From: a virus
Virus record (IMG/VR): IMGVR_UViG_3300035145_001735
Span: 1-59,973 of that record
Strand: one strand, 5' to 3'
DNA: 59,973 nucleotides
The notes under the pieces were generated by a model. It was not told the origin of the DNA and did not search any database. It saw nothing but the letters and a program-made list of their open reading frames with translations. Of the stretch, positions 23,207-30,876 are shown in pieces (the stretch's first letter is position 1; every line of letters begins with the position of its first letter). The position numbers were made by a program, and so were the translations under genes.

Positions 23207-24380
23207 ACTGTTCTATATGGGTTTAGAACCCTATGAAGGTAGATACACGCTGCAACTAACTGATTGGAGTAGGCGTGCATTTGAGCGACAAGGCGTTGAC
23301 TGGGTAAACGTGCCTGGTACAACTATTGACAATACAAAAGCAATTCAAGTAGGCCAAGTGCTAGATGCACATGGCCGTTCCTACTTTGCAATGTCGCAAA
23401 TGATGAACTTGGTGCAAATGATGCGTAACGGTGAAGTTACAGGTGAAGATGTAGTTTTCTTTGAAGATATGTTCCAGCCTGGCATGGAATCGTTGCCTTA
23501 CATTATGGATCAGATTCCAGCAGAGCAACGTCCTAAAGTTTGGATTCGTTGTTTGGCACAGGCTGTAGATCCAGATGACTTTGTACACGTTTGGGGTATG
23601 GGCAAATGGATGAGTTTGTATGAAGAAATGTGCAATGAATTTGTTACTGGTGTACTTGCAAGTAATGAAGAAATGGTTGCACATATGAAGATTGCAAACT
23701 GGAAAGCGCCTATCTACAACATCAGTGGTCTTGCATTTGACAAAGACGAAGTACAAGAGCGTGTCGGTGTTAAACTAAACAGTTGGGACAAACGTGACAA
23801 TCGTGTTGTGTTTGCTGCACGTTTTGATCAAGAGAAACAACCAGACTTCTTTATGGATATGATTGAAGAATGGTATGGTACACCAGGTACAAGTGATGTA
23901 GAGTTTGCTATTCTGCAAGGCGGTCCATTGCGTAGTAACAATCCAAAGTACATTGATCGTGCTAGAAAAATGGAAGAACGAGGACAACTTAAAATTTATG
24001 AGAACCTCAAAAAAGACGAGTACTATGATATTGTAAATCGCAGTAAAGTTCTGTTTAACTGTGCATTGCAAGACTGGACTAGTAATACTGTAAGTGAAGC
24101 AGACGCATTAGGATGTAATGTATTGTTTCCTGCTTACAGAAGTTTTCCAGAAGTGTTTGCAAACTGTCATGAACGCTTGTATGTGCCTTGGAGCATTGAA
24201 GATGCAATGAATAAACTAGAGCCTCTTATGGCTGCACCGCACAAAAACATTGGCAAGATTAGCGATTGGACAAGTGCTACTATCGATCGTTACATTGACA
24301 TTATGTCTGGTAATGGTGAACAATGGCGGCGTGACGATAACCGCTACAGAGATCATGTAGCATACAGAAAGTATTCATAA
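23199..24380 (+). CDS. GT-B glycosyltransferase (GT4-like)
   Basis: I choose GTG at 23199 as the start (product begins VRKLFYMGLEPYEGRYT); GTG at 23187 is an alternative. The C-terminal half has the usual pattern of a nucleotide-sugar-binding domain: NRVVFAARFDQEKQPDFFMD, then VEFAILQGGP, KIYENLKKDEYYDIVNRSKV and CALQDWTSNTVSEADALGC near 300, with the acidic ribose contact. It transfers a sugar from an NDP-sugar to an unknown acceptor. The epimerase downstream overlaps by one base, and the pair lies within the 7-deazaguanine module. Confidence 0.75.
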   Translation: MRKLFYMGLEPYEGRYTLQLTDWSRRAFERQGVDWVNVPGTTIDNTKAIQVGQVLDAHGRSYFAMSQMMNLVQMMRNGEVTGEDVVFFEDMFQPGMESLPYIMDQIPAEQRPKVWIRCLAQAVDPDDFVHVWGMGKWMSLYEEMCNEFVTGVLASNEEMVAHMKIANWKAPIYNISGLAFDKDEVQERVGVKLNSWDKRDNRVVFAARFDQEKQPDFFMDMIEEWYGTPGTSDVEFAILQGGPLRSNNPKYIDRARKMEERGQLKIYENLKKDEYYDIVNRSKVLFNCALQDWTSNTVSEADALGCNVLFPAYRSFPEVFANCHERLYVPWSIEDAMNKLEPLMAAPHKNIGKISDWTSATIDRYIDIMSGNGEQWRRDDNRYRDHVAYRKYS

Positions 24381-25249
24381 TGCGAGTTTTGGTCACAGGC
24401 GCTACAGGTTATATTGGTAGCCACGTATGTAAACTATTAAAAGAGCACGGACATCATGTTACTGCTTGGGATATAAACATACACGGTGAATACAATGACA
24501 TTATGTCATACTGTGACCATTATTCAAGTTATGATATCACAAAGTTTGTATGGGGTGATTTTGATGCTGTTGTGCATTTAGCAGGACGTAGTGTAGTACC
24601 TGATAGTATACGTGAACCAACAGAGTATTATCGTGTAAATGTTATGGGTACTGCTAACTTGTTAGATCGTGTAAACACAGATCATATACTATTTGCAAGT
24701 ACAGCAAGTGCATGGGGCATGGATAGTCCCTATGCACGTAGTAAAGTAGCAGCAGAAGATGTAATAAAGGAAAAAGCCCGTGGATACACTATCTTTAGAT
24801 TTTTTAACGTATCTGGTACTGACGGTGTTAATCGTCAACTAGGAACTGCTACTCATCTTATTCGTGTTGCTGCCATGACGGCTGCTGGCAAGATTCCAAA
24901 CATTAAGATCTTTGGTACGGACTATGATACTAGGGATGGTACTTGTATTCGTGATTATATTCACGTTGTTGATTTGGCTAGTGCCATTGTTAACGCAATC
25001 CACAACGGACCTGCAAACACAGATTATGAGTGTTTGGGTTCCAACATAGGTTACAGTGTACGTGAAGTAATTGATACTATGGAACGTGTTACTGGTAAAA
25101 CCATAAACAAAATTGAATCTAAACGCAGACTTGGTGATACACCTGTTAGTTTAGTAGACACACAAAGCAGTCTAGTTGAACTTTCATATTCGCTAGAAGA
25201 TATGTGTTTGGATCAATACAATCTAGAGAAAGGAAAGAACCATGCGTGA
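24380..25249 (+). CDS. NAD-dependent sugar epimerase (GalE-like extended SDR)
   Basis: The N-terminus (MRVLVTGATGYIGSHVCKLL) has the GxxGxxG NAD-binding loop of extended SDRs. VVHLAGRSVVPDSI, the catalytic ASTASAWGM and SPYARSKVAAED (YxxxK) and RFFNVSGTD follow in the order of UDP-galactose 4-epimerase. At 289 residues it is a little short. TRDGTCIRDYIHVVDLASAI is a strong family signature. It should interconvert a nucleotide sugar for the glycosyltransferase directly upstream. The start overlaps that gene. Confidence 0.85.
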   Translation: MRVLVTGATGYIGSHVCKLLKEHGHHVTAWDINIHGEYNDIMSYCDHYSSYDITKFVWGDFDAVVHLAGRSVVPDSIREPTEYYRVNVMGTANLLDRVNTDHILFASTASAWGMDSPYARSKVAAEDVIKEKARGYTIFRFFNVSGTDGVNRQLGTATHLIRVAAMTAAGKIPNIKIFGTDYDTRDGTCIRDYIHVVDLASAIVNAIHNGPANTDYECLGSNIGYSVREVIDTMERVTGKTINKIESKRRLGDTPVSLVDTQSSLVELSYSLEDMCLDQYNLEKGKNHA

Positions 25250-25442
25250 AATTCTATTAGAAGCACTGCGTAGTCATGCCAAAGGGCATGTGGATAAACA
25301 CAAAGCAAATGTTGAAGTTTATCTAAATAGTACTACAGGCATCGGCGAGCATCCAGACATTATTGAAGCAATGGAAATGGAAATCATGGAAATTGCAAAG
25401 TACGACGATGTTCTCGAAATGCTTGACAAATACTTTAAGTAA
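25242..25442 (+). CDS. Conserved small helical phage protein (66 aa)
   Basis: The product, MREILLEALRSHAKGHVDKHKANVEVYL when read on, then IGEHPDIIEAMEMEIMEIAKYDDVLEMLDKYF, is a highly patterned helical protein. I believe I have seen it in many T4-like cyanophages next to replication or nucleotide genes. No function is known. It contains the folE promoter at its 3' end. Confidence 0.6.
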   Translation: MREILLEALRSHAKGHVDKHKANVEVYLNSTTGIGEHPDIIEAMEMEIMEIAKYDDVLEMLDKYFK

Positions 25443-25451
25443 AAGTATATT
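25423..25451 (+). promoter_or_regulatory. Sigma70-type promoter TTGACA-N17-TATATT for folE, with a palindrome over the spacer
   Basis: A perfect -35 (25423-25428) and TATATT (25446-25451) have a 17-base spacer. The spacer carries an inverted repeat, ATACTTT (25430-25436) and AAAGTAT (25442-25448), which overlaps the -10 and could be an operator or a weak terminator of the upstream gene. Confidence 0.7.
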
Positions 25452-25487
25452 ATAAGAGATCCACCTCACTAACTCGGAGTAAAAGAA

Positions 25488-26174
25488 TTGAGTAAAAGTA
25501 AACAATTAATTGTACGTCTTAAAGATGCTGGCATTCGGTATTGGGCCGGTGACAACATTTCAGAGATTATGCAAAAAGGCGATAAGGAAGAACTTATCGA
25601 AGAACTTACAGGCAAGTTTGAAGCAGTACTAGACAGTTTGGTAATCGACAGACATAACGATCCAAACAGTATGGATACAGGACGCAGACTTGCTAAAATG
25701 TACGTTAACGAAATTATGGCAGGTCGATATGATCCTCGCCCTAGTGCAACTAGTTTCCCTAATGATAGTAATGATCGTTATGAAGGTATGCTTGTTGTAC
25801 GTAGCGAACTACGTAGTATGTGTTCGCATCATCACCAACCAGTAACCGGCGTAGCATATATTGGTATTATTGCTGCACAAAAACTGATTGGTCTTAGCAA
25901 GTACACTCGTATTGCCCAATGGTGTGCTCGACGTGGCACACTGCAAGAAGAACTTGCTAACGATATTGCTAAGGAAATCATGAAAGCTACAGGTAGTACA
26001 GACGTAGGCGTATACGTACAGGCTACACACGGCTGTTGTGAAAACAGAGGCATTATGGCACATAGTAGTCTAACACAGACTAGTGTGCTACATGGTGCTT
26101 TTAATAAAGACATGGGCACAAAGAAAGAATTCTTTGACAACATCAAGTTGCAACAAGAGTTTGCACCAAGATAA
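25488..26174 (+). CDS. folE: GTP cyclohydrolase I (FolE)
   Basis: It converts GTP to 7,8-dihydroneopterin triphosphate, the entry step to 7-deazaguanines and folates. Family motifs are complete: TGRRLAKMYVNE, SMCSHHHQPVTG (zinc Cys and His near residue 110), KLIGLSKYTRIAQWCARRGTLQEEL, the second zinc Cys in ATHGCCENRG, and SSLTQTSVLHGAF. The start is TTG at 25488 with CGGAG upstream. A sigma70-type promoter lies 37 bases upstream. Together with dpdA and the QueD- and QueE-like genes it supports the DNA modification pathway. Confidence 0.93.
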   Translation: MSKSKQLIVRLKDAGIRYWAGDNISEIMQKGDKEELIEELTGKFEAVLDSLVIDRHNDPNSMDTGRRLAKMYVNEIMAGRYDPRPSATSFPNDSNDRYEGMLVVRSELRSMCSHHHQPVTGVAYIGIIAAQKLIGLSKYTRIAQWCARRGTLQEELANDIAKEIMKATGSTDVGVYVQATHGCCENRGIMAHSSLTQTSVLHGAFNKDMGTKKEFFDNIKLQQEFAPR

Positions 26175-26185
26175 GGAAAAAAACA

Positions 26186-27277
26186 TTGAAACTATTTAAA
26201 TTACTTACTGCCGTTTTTGTAGCGGCCGGTCTCTTTGTTTCTCCTGCAGTTGCGAAAGATAAAGTAAAAGTAGGTTTTGTCTATGTGGGGCCAGTTGGCG
26301 ACCACGGCTGGACTTACCGACATGATATCGGACGTCAACAAGTAGAAGAAGCATACGGTGATCGTGTAGAAACAATTTACCAAGAAAGTGTACCGGAAGG
26401 TGCAGATGCAGAACGTGCATTAACTACTATGGCACTGCAAGGTGCAGACATTATTTTTGCTACATCATTTGGTTATATGGATGCTGTTGAGCGTGTAGCC
26501 AAGAAGTTTCCAAATGTGAAATTTGAACACGCAACAGGTTACAAAACAAACGGCGTAAACAGTAGTAACTACGGACTACGACTATATCAAGCAAGACACG
26601 TACAAGGTGTAGTAGCAGGTATGATGACAAAGACAAATAAAATTTGTTATGTTGCAGCGTTCCCAATTCCAGAAGTTATCCGTGAAATTAACACATACTA
26701 CTTAGGTGCTAAAAGTGTTAACCCAGATGTAGATATTGATATTGTTTGGGTGTTTACATGGTATGATCCGGGCAAAGAAGCAGACGCAGCACAAGCAATG
26801 CTAGATCAGGGCTGCGATGTTATTGCACAACACACAGACTCTCCTGCTCCATTGCAAACAGCAGAAGCATTGGGTAAAGTAGGCTTTGGACAAGCAAGTG
26901 ATCAAATCCGTTTTGCACCCAAAGCACAGTTAACAGCAACAATCGACAACTGGGGTCCATACTATATTGAAAAAGTAGGACAGGTACTAGATGGTACTTG
27001 GACACCAATGTGTGATGGTCCAGACGGTTGTTACTTTGGACACATGAATGATGGTTCTGTTGAAATGGCACCGTTTACAAATATGCCAGCAGAAGTAGCA
27101 GCGAAAGCACAAGAAGTAAAAGATGCTATTACAGCAGGTGAATACTTTGCTTTCACTGGCCCACTGAATGACAACGAAGGTAATCAAGTATTAGCAGCAG
27201 GTGAAATTGCAGACCGTATGCATTTGGATACTATGAATTATTACGTTGAAGGTATTGATGCGGTGGTGCCTAACTGA
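26186..27277 (+). CDS. Bmp/PnrA-type periplasmic substrate-binding protein
   Basis: The protein has a Sec signal peptide (MKLFKLLTAVFVAAGLFVSP, cleavage after AVA) and then the Bmp family core: VKVGFVYVGPVGDHGWTY, IIFATSFGYMDAVERVAKKF, NSSNYGLRLYQARHVQGVVAGM, and CDVIAQHTDSPAPLQTAE near residue 215. Characterised members bind purine nucleosides for ABC import. It lacks a lipobox and would be soluble in the periplasm. Start is TTG with AAGGAA upstream. A phage copy implies raised uptake through a host ABC transporter during infection; the true ligand is unknown. Confidence 0.88.
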   Translation: MKLFKLLTAVFVAAGLFVSPAVAKDKVKVGFVYVGPVGDHGWTYRHDIGRQQVEEAYGDRVETIYQESVPEGADAERALTTMALQGADIIFATSFGYMDAVERVAKKFPNVKFEHATGYKTNGVNSSNYGLRLYQARHVQGVVAGMMTKTNKICYVAAFPIPEVIREINTYYLGAKSVNPDVDIDIVWVFTWYDPGKEADAAQAMLDQGCDVIAQHTDSPAPLQTAEALGKVGFGQASDQIRFAPKAQLTATIDNWGPYYIEKVGQVLDGTWTPMCDGPDGCYFGHMNDGSVEMAPFTNMPAEVAAKAQEVKDAITAGEYFAFTGPLNDNEGNQVLAAGEIADRMHLDTMNYYVEGIDAVVPN

Positions 27278-28140
27278 TGATACCAGTAATCGATTTAAAA
27301 GCACAAGACGCTTTGGATCGTATTGACGAAGCCTACACCACTGTGGGCTTCGCTGTCTTTACAAATGCGTTGGATGCAGAAGACAACACAAATATGAAAA
27401 ACTGGCAACAGCAAATGAAAGCATTCTTTGACTTGCCAGATGAAGTAAAAAAGCAGTATCCTTATGAAGGTGATACCAACTTGGGATACAGCATGGTAGG
27501 TGATGAAAACGTAGATCCTACAGCACCTAAAGATATCAAAGAATCGTTTAACTATAACAATATGCGTATGCCTGAACACTTGTGGCCCGTTGAACTTAAA
27601 GGCTTCAAGGAGAGTGCATTACAAAGCATAGACATTGCAGATAGACTCACACTGCGTATCTTGGGTAAATTTGATGAAATACTGGACACAGGCACTACAC
27701 TTGTAGATGCACATTTAGAGCCATTCAACACCACAAGAGTTATTCACTATCCTGCTTATGACGGACCTGTTGAAAACAAACAGATGCGTATAGGTGAACA
27801 CAGTGACTATGGTACTATCACATTGCTATGGCAAATCAATGATGTGCCAGGCTTGGAAGTACAAGACTTGACAGGTACTTGGCATCCAGTACCATACGCA
27901 GAAGATGGCATTGTGGTTAATATTGGTGACTTGCTACAGCGTTGGACAAACGATTACTTTGTTAGTACCAAGCACAGAGTTGTGAATAGTCATATTCATC
28001 AACAGCGTTACAGTATGCCACACTTTGTTGATCCTACACCTGGCACACAAGTATTCAACTTGCGCAAAGGTGAAGCAGCAAAGTATCCGCCTATTGAATC
28101 AAAAGAATATTTGATGTGGCGCCTAGCACAAAGTTACTAA
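27277..28140 (+). CDS. 2-oxoglutarate/Fe(II) oxygenase, isopenicillin N synthase type
   Basis: It begins MIPVIDLKAQDALDRIDEAY with the GFAVFTNAL motif typical of this family. The iron triad is visible as HSDYGTITLLWQ (HxD near residue 174) and STKHRVVNS (His near 230), with RYSMPHFVDP as the 2-oxoglutarate-binding Arg/Ser site. The family hydroxylates or otherwise oxidises small molecules. It directly overlaps the stop of the Bmp-type gene, so its substrate may be what that protein delivers, such as a purine base; this is inference. Confidence 0.85.
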   Translation: MIPVIDLKAQDALDRIDEAYTTVGFAVFTNALDAEDNTNMKNWQQQMKAFFDLPDEVKKQYPYEGDTNLGYSMVGDENVDPTAPKDIKESFNYNNMRMPEHLWPVELKGFKESALQSIDIADRLTLRILGKFDEILDTGTTLVDAHLEPFNTTRVIHYPAYDGPVENKQMRIGEHSDYGTITLLWQINDVPGLEVQDLTGTWHPVPYAEDGIVVNIGDLLQRWTNDYFVSTKHRVVNSHIHQQRYSMPHFVDPTPGTQVFNLRKGEAAKYPPIESKEYLMWRLAQSY

Positions 28141-28430
28141 TGGAACATGAACTAGCATTACCAGTTAATGAACTAAGCAACCGTCCTAACCATTTACCCG
28201 GTGGGGGCGGTGCACTAAACGCAGGATACACACCCGTAGATGCGCTTGCACTTGTGTCAAACTTACTAGGACAAATTGGATTAGAATACGGTAAAGATTT
28301 TCATTGGAGAAGTTTCGAATACGGAAGTTTCGAAGGAGATACTGTAAGTTTAAATCAAAATTTGGTGTTGACATTTAAAAATAAAGATGCTATGCTTAGT
28401 GCAAAGTTAGCAATAGAAAGTATGAAATGA
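28140..28430 (+). CDS. Hypothetical protein (96 aa)
   Basis: The ATG at 28140 overlaps the previous stop (TAATG); the longer frame from 28116 would overlap the oxygenase gene. The sequence carries NRPNHLPGGGGALNAGYTP, then DALALVSNLLGQIGLEYG, and a mixed C-terminus (DAMLSAKLAIESMK). No family is recognised. It is coupled to the oxygenase and phosphoribosyltransferase genes. Confidence 0.65.
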   Translation: MEHELALPVNELSNRPNHLPGGGGALNAGYTPVDALALVSNLLGQIGLEYGKDFHWRSFEYGSFEGDTVSLNQNLVLTFKNKDAMLSAKLAIESMK

Positions 28431-29011
28431 AAAAACATTACTATACCTATCAGGAAATGCACAATGCTGCAATGAATATTGTATTGCAAATGTACAAAGA
28501 CAATTGGCGGCCAGACTATATCGTAGGTATCAACAGAGGTGGATTACCACTGGCTCTACGTATCAGTCACTTACTGGATGTGCGTATGTATACACTAGAT
28601 GTGAGTTTGCGTGACGGCGGTGATGTTGGTCCAGAATCTAACTGCTGGATGGCAGAGGATGCATTTGGTTATGTTTATCAAGATGATCGTGACAAGGTTT
28701 GGGGTAAGGCATCAAGTGATGCTAATGCTAAGAAGAATATCCTAGTTGTAGACGACATCAATGATACTGGTGCTACATTTAAATGGATTAAAGAAGATTG
28801 GCAAAGCGGTTGCTTGCCTGGTCATCCAAATTGGGATACAGTTTGGAATCAAAACGTTCGTTTTGCTACATGGTGTGAAAAAACACATACACAATTTGAT
28901 GGTGTTGATTACTATGTAGATGAATTCGATACTAGTGAACAAGATACTTGGATTGTTTTTCCGTGGGAAATGAATGATCCAGTTGCAATGCACAAGGTGA
29001 TACAAGGATGA
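28427..29011 (+). CDS. Purine phosphoribosyltransferase-like protein
   Basis: The PRPP-binding signature is KKNILVVDDINDTGATFKWI (about residues 103-122), and YIVGINRGGLPLALRISHLL near residue 27 is the usual N-terminal loop. These place it with type I phosphoribosyltransferases such as hypoxanthine-guanine enzymes that join a base to PRPP. The protein is longer than a minimal enzyme, with an aromatic C-terminal half (YYVDEFDTSEQDTWIVFPWE). Position beside folE and a purine-type binding protein suggests salvage of guanine to GMP for GTP. Confidence 0.8.
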   Translation: MKKHYYTYQEMHNAAMNIVLQMYKDNWRPDYIVGINRGGLPLALRISHLLDVRMYTLDVSLRDGGDVGPESNCWMAEDAFGYVYQDDRDKVWGKASSDANAKKNILVVDDINDTGATFKWIKEDWQSGCLPGHPNWDTVWNQNVRFATWCEKTHTQFDGVDYYVDEFDTSEQDTWIVFPWEMNDPVAMHKVIQG

Positions 29012-29163
29012 AGATTACTATTGTAATGGTTTTTTTAATGGCAGGATCTTTTTTAGCAGGTATGGAACTTGCCGATACATTAAATCCATACGAACAGTGT
29101 AAGCGTATGTATGAGACACCAGAAGATATCGGTGAATGTGTTTACTTAAAGGAGAATCCGTGA
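29008..29163 (+). CDS. Small secreted or membrane protein (51 aa)
   Basis: The ATG overlaps the phosphoribosyltransferase stop (GGATGA). Residues 1-20 are a hydrophobic signal-like helix (MKITIVMVFLMAGSFLAGME), followed by a short polar part with two Cys (PYEQCKRMYET, DIGECVYLKENP), which could form a disulphide in the periplasm. The TGA overlaps the next ATG. Confidence 0.6.
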   Translation: MKITIVMVFLMAGSFLAGMELADTLNPYEQCKRMYETPEDIGECVYLKENP

Positions 29164-29327
29164 TGTGGACACTTTGGATTATTAGCACTGTTATTGGTAG
29201 TGCAGAACCTAAATACACTCGTTATGATGTGTACGATAACAAAATGAGTTGTCAGATAGAATGGCATCTTGTTACTATGGACTTTACAGAAAATGAAATT
29301 GCGTATTGCGAAGGACCAGAAGATTGA
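29163..29327 (+). CDS. Small secreted protein with signal peptide (54 aa)
   Basis: Start at the ATG at 29163 overlapping the upstream TGA; AAGGAG lies 13 bases before. The N-terminal segment (MWTLWIISTVIGSAEP) is signal-like. The remainder has two Cys (KMSCQIEW and IAYCEGPED), suggesting a periplasmic disulphide-bonded micro-protein. The pair with 29008 repeats the same format. Confidence 0.6.
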   Translation: MWTLWIISTVIGSAEPKYTRYDVYDNKMSCQIEWHLVTMDFTENEIAYCEGPED

Positions 29328-29479
29328 ATTTTAAAAGAGAATTGTCAGATAAAGATCAAAAATTGATCGACGAATGGCTGAAGAAGAACAAAGTAACCGA
29401 ATGCGAAGCAGGACAATACACCGATCCTGAAGAGATTGAATACACATTTAAAGTTGGTAAAAGAGGAAAGTCAAAATGA
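29324..29479 (+). CDS. Small hypothetical protein, TTG start (51 aa)
   Basis: The TTG at 29324 overlaps the previous TGA (TTGA), and the TGA overlaps the next ATG. The product reads MNFKRELSDKDQKLIDEWLKK, then VTECEAGQY and IEYTFKVGKRGKSK. I recall a similar small protein in cyanophages with VT-C and FKVG(R)RG(R)SK. Short length and precise coupling on both sides argue that it is real. Confidence 0.6.
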   Translation: MNFKRELSDKDQKLIDEWLKKNKVTECEAGQYTDPEEIEYTFKVGKRGKSK

Positions 29480-29721
29480 GTTTTGATTGGTTACGCATAC
29501 ACAAATGGGAAGAAAACATCGAAGCACAAGTAACAGACAGTGTATACGATTATGTTTGCGAATTTTACGGTATCGATGATGTTGAAGAACTTACACAAGA
29601 ACAATTGTCGGAAATTGAATCATTTAGAGAAGAACTAAACGACTATAGTGTAATGCAAATTGGATTTAGTAACTTAATTAGTCATATGGACACAGTACTC
29701 TGGGAGAAAGAAAATGGGTAA
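29476..29721 (+). CDS. Hypothetical acidic protein (81 aa)
   Basis: The start overlaps the previous stop (ATGA). The acidic helical protein (IEAQVTDSVYDYVCEFYGID, then TQEQLSEIESFREELN) has no signal peptide. It is followed by an overlapping start at 29714 with GGGAGAAAG upstream. Confidence 0.6.
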   Translation: MSFDWLRIHKWEENIEAQVTDSVYDYVCEFYGIDDVEELTQEQLSEIESFREELNDYSVMQIGFSNLISHMDTVLWEKENG

Positions 29722-30475
29722 GAAAATTTATATTCGTGGTAGTAACTACGGCGGTGAACTAACTATTGGAACAATAACACCAGAGTTTGTTACATACTGG
29801 CAAGGACGTGATGAAGATGAACTTATTGAACATTTACAAGCACTAGAAGATTGGAATGGGGACGGAGAAGGACTTGACCCAGACAGTCCTGATATTTTAG
29901 AGGACATGGAATACTACAACAGTTGGTATGAAATTGATGATATTATTCATGACACTAGCAGTAGTGGTTTGGAACTAATGGCGTTCGAATTAGACGATGA
30001 TAATGAAATTGATTGGGACAAACGTGTAGATTTTGATCCGCATCAACTTTACTCACGTGAATGCTACACACAAGAAGAACCACAAGACGAAGAAGACGAA
30101 GACGATAGCGTACCAGTACTAATGTTTTACAGTGCAGAAAAAGGTGAGTTCGGCGGATGGATCGTTGAACTAAAAGATGGCGAAGAATTTGATCCTAATC
30201 AAGTTGCAGTTTCTGGTGTAGAAACTGATCATGGAGAAATGATTGAGCGACTATGGTACAAAAAAGAAGAAATTGAAAAAGACTATGATTTTGTAGACAG
30301 TCGTGGCAAAGGTTATTATGCTGGTGTAGCATGGTTTAACAAGCGTTGGGAAGATAGTCATATGCAAGAAGGCGATGATTATTGGGAAGAAGTTTGGCAA
30401 TACTATGACGACGAACTAGAAGAAAAACGTGCACGTGCAGAGGAAGAAACAGTTGAAACAGCCCAAGAAAATTGA
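29714..30475 (+). CDS. Hypothetical strongly acidic protein (253 aa)
   Basis: About a third of residues are Asp or Glu, with an acidic stretch near residue 120 (QEEPQDEEDEDDSVPV). A globular part follows with LMFYSAEKGEFGGWIVELKD and a helical C-terminus (WEEVWQYYDDELEEKRARAEE). The charge is like DNA-mimic proteins, which some phages use against restriction or repair enzymes, but nothing else supports this. Not recognised otherwise. Confidence 0.6.
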   Translation: MGKKIYIRGSNYGGELTIGTITPEFVTYWQGRDEDELIEHLQALEDWNGDGEGLDPDSPDILEDMEYYNSWYEIDDIIHDTSSSGLELMAFELDDDNEIDWDKRVDFDPHQLYSRECYTQEEPQDEEDEDDSVPVLMFYSAEKGEFGGWIVELKDGEEFDPNQVAVSGVETDHGEMIERLWYKKEEIEKDYDFVDSRGKGYYAGVAWFNKRWEDSHMQEGDDYWEEVWQYYDDELEEKRARAEEETVETAQEN

Positions 30476-30680
30476 TTTACTTGAACGCCGAGCATTGCGT
30501 ATTATGGAAGATCATTATGTAGTAACAGGACTCAACTTGTACTTTCGTAATGCACTATACAGAAATTTTAAAACAGACATTTCACATCTCGCAAAACGTC
30601 TAGAGCGTGATCACGTTGATCGTGTCAACGTTAAAGGTGCTATTGCATACAAACTAAGGAATATTGATCTTGACAAATAA
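30453..30680 (+). CDS. Small basic protein, TTG start (75 aa)
   Basis: AGAGGAAG lies about 7 bases before the TTG at 30453, making this the best start (product MKQPKKIDLLERRALRIM). It is basic and helical (RNALYRNFKTDISHLAKRLE, VKGAIAYKLRNI), overlaps the acidic upstream gene by 23 bases, and may bind nucleic acid. A GTG at 30429 is possible but lacks a ribosome-binding site. Confidence 0.55.
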   Translation: MKQPKKIDLLERRALRIMEDHYVVTGLNLYFRNALYRNFKTDISHLAKRLERDHVDRVNVKGAIAYKLRNIDLDK

Positions 30681-30876
30681 AGAACCATATTATAAACTAA
30701 GTGATAATAACTGGGTCGTTACTGTACAAGAAAACGGTAAAGACAAAGAACTATACATTGAACTGCCACCTGAGGCACTTAATCAAGTTGGCTGGGACGA
30801 AGGAGATACACTGCTCTGGGAAGAACTTCCAAGCGGTGCATGGCAAGTAACAAAGAAAGAAGAAGATGAAACTTAG
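30670..30876 (+). CDS. AbrB/SpoVT-like small DNA-binding protein, TTG start (68 aa)
   Basis: I take TTG at 30670 (AAGGA about 10 bases upstream). The C-terminal 35 residues follow the swapped-hairpin AbrB pattern: IELPPEALNQVGWDEGDTLL then WEELPSGAWQVTKK. A similar domain occurs in antitoxins and transition-state regulators. It overlaps the QueE-like gene by 11 bases and might control it; target sites are not known. Confidence 0.6.
   Translation: MTNKEPYYKLSDNNWVVTVQENGKDKELYIELPPEALNQVGWDEGDTLLWEELPSGAWQVTKKEEDET

Noticed and set aside
30670-30698. TTGACA followed by AT-rich sequence
   Set aside because: The TTG serves as the start codon of the AbrB-like gene, and no -10 lies at proper spacing.
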